The notes below the pieces were generated by a model. It ran no database searches and was not told the DNA's origin. It saw nothing but the letters and a program-made list of their open reading frames with translations. A program made the position numbers and the translations under genes. Positions 59,970 to 64,000 of a DNA stretch of 64,000 nt are shown piece after piece. The stretch spans positions 1 through 64,000 of the forward strand of contig NZ_JABFCN010000031.1 of NCBI RefSeq assembly GCF_013087515.1. Reading direction: 5' to 3'. Position 1 is the first letter of the stretch, and the number at the start of each line of letters is the position of its first letter. The DNA comes from Rhizobium sophorae (GTDB taxonomy: Bacteria > Pseudomonadota > Alphaproteobacteria > Rhizobiales > Rhizobiaceae).

Positions 59970-60908
59970 ATGGAAAAACGATTGGGAGAAGCGGCAAACG
60001 AGGCGGAAGCGGAGATCGAATCCCTGCTGCGTGAGATTGAGCCGTGGTCGGGACGCGAACTCCACTACGGTCCGGTGCACGGCGGTATCAGCAATTCGAA
60101 CTGGCGAGTCAGGGTCGCAGGCGAACCGGGCGGTTTCTTCGTAAAGGTTCCTGGCCGCGGGACCGAGATGTTCATTGACCGCAAGGCGGCGCTCGACGCC
60201 AGCCGCCGGGCACAGGACCTCGGCATCGGCCCGAAAATTTACGAGTATCTCGCTGACAGGGGTGTCGAGATCGCCGATTACATCGAAGGTCGGCGTGCGT
60301 GCACGAACCGCGATTTCCAGGATCCGGCCGTGCGCAAAGCCGTCGTCGGGCTCTACCGCACCTTCAACGATTCAGGCAGACTGCCGCTGACCAAGACGGT
60401 CTTCGACATGATCGACGAGCATATCGAGCAGGTGCGCGAACTGGGCGGCGCCTTTCCGATCGATTTTGCCTGGATTTACAATCAATACCGGCTGGCGCGC
60501 GCAGCTCTCGAAGCCTCCGGCATCGATCTCGTTGCTTGCTTCAACGATCCCATGGCGGGTAATTTCATGGTCGCCGACGACAAGTCGCTGATGCTCATCG
60601 ACTACGAATATGCCTCCAATAACGACCGTTGCTACGATATCGGCATCTGGTGCGGCGAGATGTTCTTCTCCGATGCCGTGGAAGCAGAAGTGATCGAGGA
60701 ATATTTCGGCCATTTCGATCCGCGAATGAAGGCCCGTCTTGCGGTGCACCGAGCGCTTGCCGATATAAAATGGTCGACTTGGGCCATGGTCCAGAATGTC
60801 GTCTCGGCGCTCGATTTTGATTTCTACAAATATGGCGCCTGGAAACATATGCGCGCTCGCGCGGCTATGCAGGATCCGCGCTGGGTGGAGTATCTCAAGG
60901 CCGTCTGA
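59970..60908 (+). CDS. choline-kinase-like small-molecule kinase 2
   Basis: A 312-residue kinase close to choline/ethanolamine kinases: YGPVHGGISNSNWRVRVAGE is the Gly-rich lid, GFFVKVPGRGTEMFIDRKAA the Lys/Glu pair, ACFNDPMAGNFMVADD the catalytic loop (CHND in most relatives; here Phe replaces His, Asp and Asn remain), and LIDYEYASNNDRCYDIGIWC the DxE/DFG-like Asp. It ends the operon. The second kinase may act on a later intermediate or form a heterodimer with the first. Confidence 0.88.
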   Translation: MEKRLGEAANEAEAEIESLLREIEPWSGRELHYGPVHGGISNSNWRVRVAGEPGGFFVKVPGRGTEMFIDRKAALDASRRAQDLGIGPKIYEYLADRGVEIADYIEGRRACTNRDFQDPAVRKAVVGLYRTFNDSGRLPLTKTVFDMIDEHIEQVRELGGAFPIDFAWIYNQYRLARAALEASGIDLVACFNDPMAGNFMVADDKSLMLIDYEYASNNDRCYDIGIWCGEMFFSDAVEAEVIEEYFGHFDPRMKARLAVHRALADIKWSTWAMVQNVVSALDFDFYKYGAWKHMRARAAMQDPRWVEYLKAV

Positions 60909-61010
60909 TCCGGTGGATTTTTCAGATGATCTGCGGAAAGCCTGACTCGAATACCGAGTGCATTTCCCAGGTGCGCGATAATCGCATGAGCATGCCACTC
61001 TGGCACCCCT

Positions 61011-61220
61011 ATGGAACAGGCGAGCGAACTTGAGCCATGGTCGGAGCAGGATTTTGCAGACGCCCCTGTGACTCTTACTATCGCCGGCACAACACAACTC
61101 GAGAGGCGGGGTGGAAACCCAGCACCTCTTTTAGTGTGGCTCGTCAATCACGGCATCACGTCACGCGGCGGAATCTTAGCTGGCAGCTCCATTACCACGG
61201 GCTCCTATAGCCGTCAGTGA
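61011..61220 (+). pseudogene. FAH-family hydratase, C-terminal relic
   Basis: The plus strand encodes DFADAPVTLTIAGTTQLERR, LLVWLVNHGITSRGGILAGS and SITTGSYSRQ, the C-terminal sheet of 2-keto-4-pentenoate hydratase/fumarylacetoacetate hydrolase relatives (LxWLxNxLxxRGxxLxAGxxITTG). Only ~60 codons match and the start is artificial. The bases between here and the LysR gene are otherwise empty. Confidence 0.5.
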
Positions 61221-61389
61221 AGGCGATCGACGAACCGAAACGGGATAGCGAGCAGTCTCGGCGACCGACAGTCAGCCTGCAAGTCGTCGTTGCCGCAAAT
61301 CTCGGACGCCTTGGTGGTCTGGAGGATCATCGCGGATCGTGCGCGCGTATCGGCAGCCATTCCTGACCTGCCGAAGCTCGAAGACGACT

Positions 61390-62298
61390 TCATGCATTGG
61401 TGCCCGGCAGGCCGAACGCCTGCTGAAAATATCGCCGAAAGGCATGCATGGCGGGAGTGAAGTCAGTGTTTGCGCGCCAGGCGAGGCCGACATCCATCGG
61501 TGGCACCGGATCCTTGATGTTGATCGTCTCGATCCGTCGGCCTTCCAGCGACCAGGGGCGGTGCACCATATCGGACAGGATCGCGACGCCGAGGTTGTTG
61601 GCGACCATGGAGCGTACTGCTTCGATCGACGAGGTGCGCAGCATCACGCGGGGTTGATAGGGTGTCGTGCTCCAGTACTTCAGCGAGGAATACGCCGCCT
61701 CGTCCACCGTCAGCATGATGTAGGGCTCCTCGGCGATGTCCTGCAGGCCGACGTCTGCATGCTTCAGCAGCGGATGCTGCGCCGCCACCCAGAGCCTGCG
61801 GATGGAACGCAAAAGCGTCTCGGTGGTGAGCGCGTTATTCAGGATATTCGAGGTCAGCAGCACCGAAATGTCGTAACGATTGACCAGCAGGCCTTCCTCG
61901 ATCGACTCGCGGTTCACCTCGTAAAGCTGGATGCGCAGCTTCGGATAAAGCCGCCGCATGCGCTCGATGTGGAGCGGCAGAAAGTAGCCGATAACGGTGT
62001 AAGTCGCCGCAACAGTCAGATCGCCCTCGATGTCGCTGCTGACATAGTTCAGATGCGTTGCCTCATCGACCTTGGCGAGGATCTCGTAGGCGTAGGAAAG
62101 AAACTGCCGGCCGGCGGCGGTCAGTTCCATGCCCTGCGGCATGCGGGTAAACAGTGCGACGCCGATTGATTTTTCCAGTTCCTTGATTGCGGTCGTCACT
62201 GCCGATTGAGAGATCGACAGTTGTGCAGCCGCATAGGAAATCTGACCCTGCTCCGCAGTTGCGACGAAATAGCGGAGCTGCCGGAAGCTAAGGCTCAT
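61390..62298 (-). CDS. LysR-family transcriptional regulator
   Basis: A 302-residue LysR regulator: HTH MSLSFRQLRYFVATAEQGQI, SYAAAQLSISQSAVTTAIKE, LEKSIGVALFTRMPQGMELT; effector domain DLTVAATYTVIGYFLPLHIE, DISVLLTSNILNNALTTETL, SSIEAVRSMVANNLGVAILS. It is divergent from pxpA-accB-accC and most likely controls it. A 52-bp piece of a close paralogue is found at 29854. Confidence 0.93.
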   Translation of the reverse strand: MSLSFRQLRYFVATAEQGQISYAAAQLSISQSAVTTAIKELEKSIGVALFTRMPQGMELTAAGRQFLSYAYEILAKVDEATHLNYVSSDIEGDLTVAATYTVIGYFLPLHIERMRRLYPKLRIQLYEVNRESIEEGLLVNRYDISVLLTSNILNNALTTETLLRSIRRLWVAAQHPLLKHADVGLQDIAEEPYIMLTVDEAAYSSLKYWSTTPYQPRVMLRTSSIEAVRSMVANNLGVAILSDMVHRPWSLEGRRIETINIKDPVPPMDVGLAWRANTDFTPAMHAFRRYFQQAFGLPGTNA

Positions 62299-62548
62299 GA
62301 TTCTGTAATCCCATCGAATTATCTGAATTCAGCGTCAATAAATTCGATTGGCTGCTTTTGATTTATGCGCGAGGCTCGCGTATTCGAAGCGGAATCGAAT
62401 TAAGTCATTGTCAATAAACGTGTATTTTTTGCCTTCGATTTGAGCGCAGATATCTCTTTTCTCGATAATGATGCCGCAAAAAATGAATTTTTCAAATCCT
62501 GTTTTGTCGCGTAGCGTTTTTGTCAGATGACAACGGCGGGAAGACAGT
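62299..62548. promoter_or_regulatory. divergent LysR/pxpA control region with inverted repeat at 62316-62330
   Basis: This 250-base A/T-rich interval lies between divergent genes. GAATT-ATCTG-AATTC at 62316-62330 is a symmetric repeat with a T-N11-A core type as bound by LysR proteins, 18 bases from the regulator start. Further AATTCGA/TCGAATT strings occur nearby (62338, 62394). Confidence 0.5.
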
Positions 62549-63325
62549 TTGAAAGATATCGTCGACATCAACTGCGATATGGGAGAGGCCTTCGGTCGCT
62601 GGCGGATCGGAGATACGCAGGATTCGTTGCTGATATCGCACATCAGCTCGGCCAATATTGCCACAGGCTTCCATGCCGGCGACCCGAACCTCATGGACGA
62701 GACCGTGGCACTTGCCGCGGCTCATGGGGTCGGGGTCGGCGCGCATCCTGGCTATAATGACCTTCAGGGCTTCGGCCGCCGCAAGATTCTCGGCAACAGC
62801 AAAGAGCTGGTCAACGACATCATCTATCAGGTGGGCGCGCTGCGCGAGTTCGCCCGCCGTCACAGCGTGCCGGTGCAGCACGTGAAGCCGCATGGCGCGC
62901 TCTATATGGAGATGGCGGTCAATTCGGATTTCGCACAGATCTTCGTCCAGTATCTGCGCACCGTCTCGCCCAACGCCTTCGTCTTCTGCATGGGCGGCTC
63001 GGCGACGCACCGGGCAGCGCTTGATGCCGGGCAGCCTGTCGTGCGCGAGTTCTACGCAGACCGAGACTACGACGACAGCGGCTCGATCGTCTTTACCCGC
63101 GAGGCCGGCCGCCCGGATCCGATGGTGCTGGCGCAGAAAGTGCTGCGCGCCTGCCAGGAAGGCAAGGTCCGCACGGTCACGGGCAACGATATCGACATCG
63201 AATTTGAATCCATCTGCTTTCATTCAGATACGCTCGGCGCGCTCGATATCGTTCTCAGCATGCGCGAGCTTCTGATCGGTGCGGGAATCCGGATCGCGCC
63301 GGTGTCGCAGATCCTTGGCCAATAG
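62549..63325 (+). CDS. pxpA: LamB/YcsF-family protein, 5-oxoprolinase subunit A
   Basis: A 258-residue LamB/YcsF protein, the PxpA subunit of the PxpABC 5-oxoprolinase: DINCDMGEAFGRWRIGDTQD, SSANIATGFHAGDPNLMDET, GVGAHPGYNDLQGFGRRKI, HVKPHGALYMEMAVNSDFAQ and SICFHSDTLGALDIVLSMRE are conserved. The start is TTG 62549 (no ATG fits), with GGGAAG in front. It is followed within 20 bases by accB and accC homologues, an arrangement seen in pxp/acc clusters whose substrate may be a cyclic amide or a carboxylated acid. Confidence 0.92.
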   Translation: MKDIVDINCDMGEAFGRWRIGDTQDSLLISHISSANIATGFHAGDPNLMDETVALAAAHGVGVGAHPGYNDLQGFGRRKILGNSKELVNDIIYQVGALREFARRHSVPVQHVKPHGALYMEMAVNSDFAQIFVQYLRTVSPNAFVFCMGGSATHRAALDAGQPVVREFYADRDYDDSGSIVFTREAGRPDPMVLAQKVLRACQEGKVRTVTGNDIDIEFESICFHSDTLGALDIVLSMRELLIGAGIRIAPVSQILGQ

Positions 63326-63344
63326 ATTTAGCGGAGACCGACCA

Positions 63345-63587
63345 ATGAGGAAGATTGAAATCCGTTCGCCCCTGCCAGGCACCTTCTACCGGGCTTCGGC
63401 GCCCGATGCTCCGCCCTTCAAGGCGGACGGTGATGATGTCACCGAGGCCGAGACGATCGGCGTGATCGAGGTGATGAAGACATTCCAGGAAGTTCCGGCC
63501 GGTGTTACCGGCAAGACGATCACCTTCCTCGTCGACAATGAGGAGCCTGTCATGGCCGGGCAGGTCATCGCGGAGGTCGAGGCATGA
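63345..63587 (+). CDS. accB: biotin carboxyl carrier-domain protein
   Basis: An 80-residue stand-alone biotinyl domain: KIEIRSPLPGTFYRASAPDA, then IGVIEVMKTFQEVPAGVTGK with the biotinylated Lys in EVMKT, and VDNEEPVMAGQVIAEVEA. Most AccB proteins have an extra ~75-residue N-terminal linker that is absent, so this is a pathway-specific carrier, not the housekeeping one. It overlaps accC by 4 bases. Confidence 0.9.
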   Translation: MRKIEIRSPLPGTFYRASAPDAPPFKADGDDVTEAETIGVIEVMKTFQEVPAGVTGKTITFLVDNEEPVMAGQVIAEVEA

Positions 63588-64000
63588 CGATCGGCGCGGT
63601 GCTCGTCGCCAATCGCGGGGAAATCGCCGTTCGCGTCATCAAGGCGGCGAAGGCGCTCGGCATCCGCACCGTGCAAGTGCACAGTGCAGCAGACGCGGAC
63701 ATGCTGGCGGTGCGACTTGCCGACGAGGCAGTGAACATCGGCCCGCCGGCGCCGAAGAAATCCTATCTCAACATCGAGGCGGTGATCGCCGCCGCCAAGG
63801 CGGCCGGTGTCGATGCCGTGCATCCGGGCTACGGCTTTCTGTCCGAGAACGGCGATTTCGCCGATGCGGTGCGCGACGCCGGCATGATCTTCATCGGTCC
63901 CTCCGGCGATGCGATCCGCACGCTCGGCGACAAGGTGGCGGCGCGGCAGATGGCAAAACGCGCAGGCGTGCCGACGGTGCCCGGCAGCGACGGGCGTGTC
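63584..64000 (+). CDS. accC: biotin carboxylase (partial, runs off the window)
   Basis: The first 139 codons of a biotin carboxylase: VLVANRGEIAVRVIKAAKAL, KSYLNIEAVIAAAKAAGVDA, VHPGYGFLSENGDFADAVRD and GDKVAARQMAKRAGVPTVPG are the N-terminal Biotin_carb_N domain and the start of the ATP-grasp. It would carboxylate the carrier encoded just upstream. The 3' end lies beyond position 64000; pxpB/pxpC homologues may follow. Confidence 0.92.
   Translation, partial: MTIGAVLVANRGEIAVRVIKAAKALGIRTVQVHSAADADMLAVRLADEAVNIGPPAPKKSYLNIEAVIAAAKAAGVDAVHPGYGFLSENGDFADAVRDAGMIFIGPSGDAIRTLGDKVAARQMAKRAGVPTVPGSDGRV

Overview
The window looks like an accessory, probably plasmid-borne or island-like, segment from a member of the Rhizobiaceae (Rhizobium/Agrobacterium/Ensifer type). 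This rests on recognised protein families: an RctA-like regulator beside TrbM/VirB genes, SyrB-like proteins, an NfeD/slipin pair and rhizobial-type IS6 elements. GC content is high. No rRNA, tRNA, replication origin or CRISPR array was seen.

Layout. 0-5 kb: an AhpD-like protein, an acetyltransferase, then the first genes of a VirB-type type IV secretion operon (rctA-like, trbM, virB1, virB2, virB3). The operon is cut inside virB4 and joined directly to the first codons of a hipA-like gene. 5-9.2 kb: an intact AbiEi/AbiEii toxin-antitoxin pair among broken genes (PHA-depolymerase relic, HEPN relic, an IS3-type left end fused to a truncated PHP phosphatase, a frameshifted acetyltransferase). 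9.3-15.6 kb: small redox and detoxification genes (two SDRs, one fused to an ABM domain; two VOC proteins; an enoyl-CoA hydratase homologue), each next to a LysR, HxlR or WYL regulator. Two clear inverted repeats there look like operators. 15.6-22.8 kb: ParDE, a defective IS6, a cold-shock protein, SixA, a Nudix relic and three SyrB-like proteins in a row. 22.9-26.3 kb: an ECF sigma/anti-sigma operon with a DUF305 protein and a secreted beta-propeller, headed by an ECF-type promoter. 26.3-37 kb: slipin/NfeD, a phospholipase D-type enzyme and VapBC, surrounded by gene relics and a second defective IS6.

37-49.8 kb holds a coherent minus-strand regulon. It has an AmiC-like cytoplasmic sensor, an AmiR-like ANTAR regulator, a leader with an intrinsic terminator, a five-gene branched-chain amino acid/urea-type ABC transporter, a double-domain carbon-nitrogen hydrolase and an iron alcohol dehydrogenase. 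This reads as amide- or urea-like compound uptake and breakdown under ligand-controlled antitermination. A GMC oxidoreductase lies just upstream.

51.4-60.9 kb holds a second catabolic cluster: a Tat-exported SBP_bac_5 binding protein, two permeases, a fused double ATPase whose first half has lost its catalytic residues, a DeoR regulator, an M20 carbamoylase/amidohydrolase-type enzyme and two choline-kinase/APH-fold kinases. I know no characterised pathway with this gene set, so it is the best candidate for an undescribed system. 61.4-64 kb: a LysR regulator divergent from pxpA-accB-accC, the start of a 5-oxoprolinase-type operon that runs off the window end.

The stretches 4.7-9.2, 15.6-18 and 26.3-36.3 kb are unusually rich in decayed genes and in-frame chimeras, which points to repeated IS-driven deletion.
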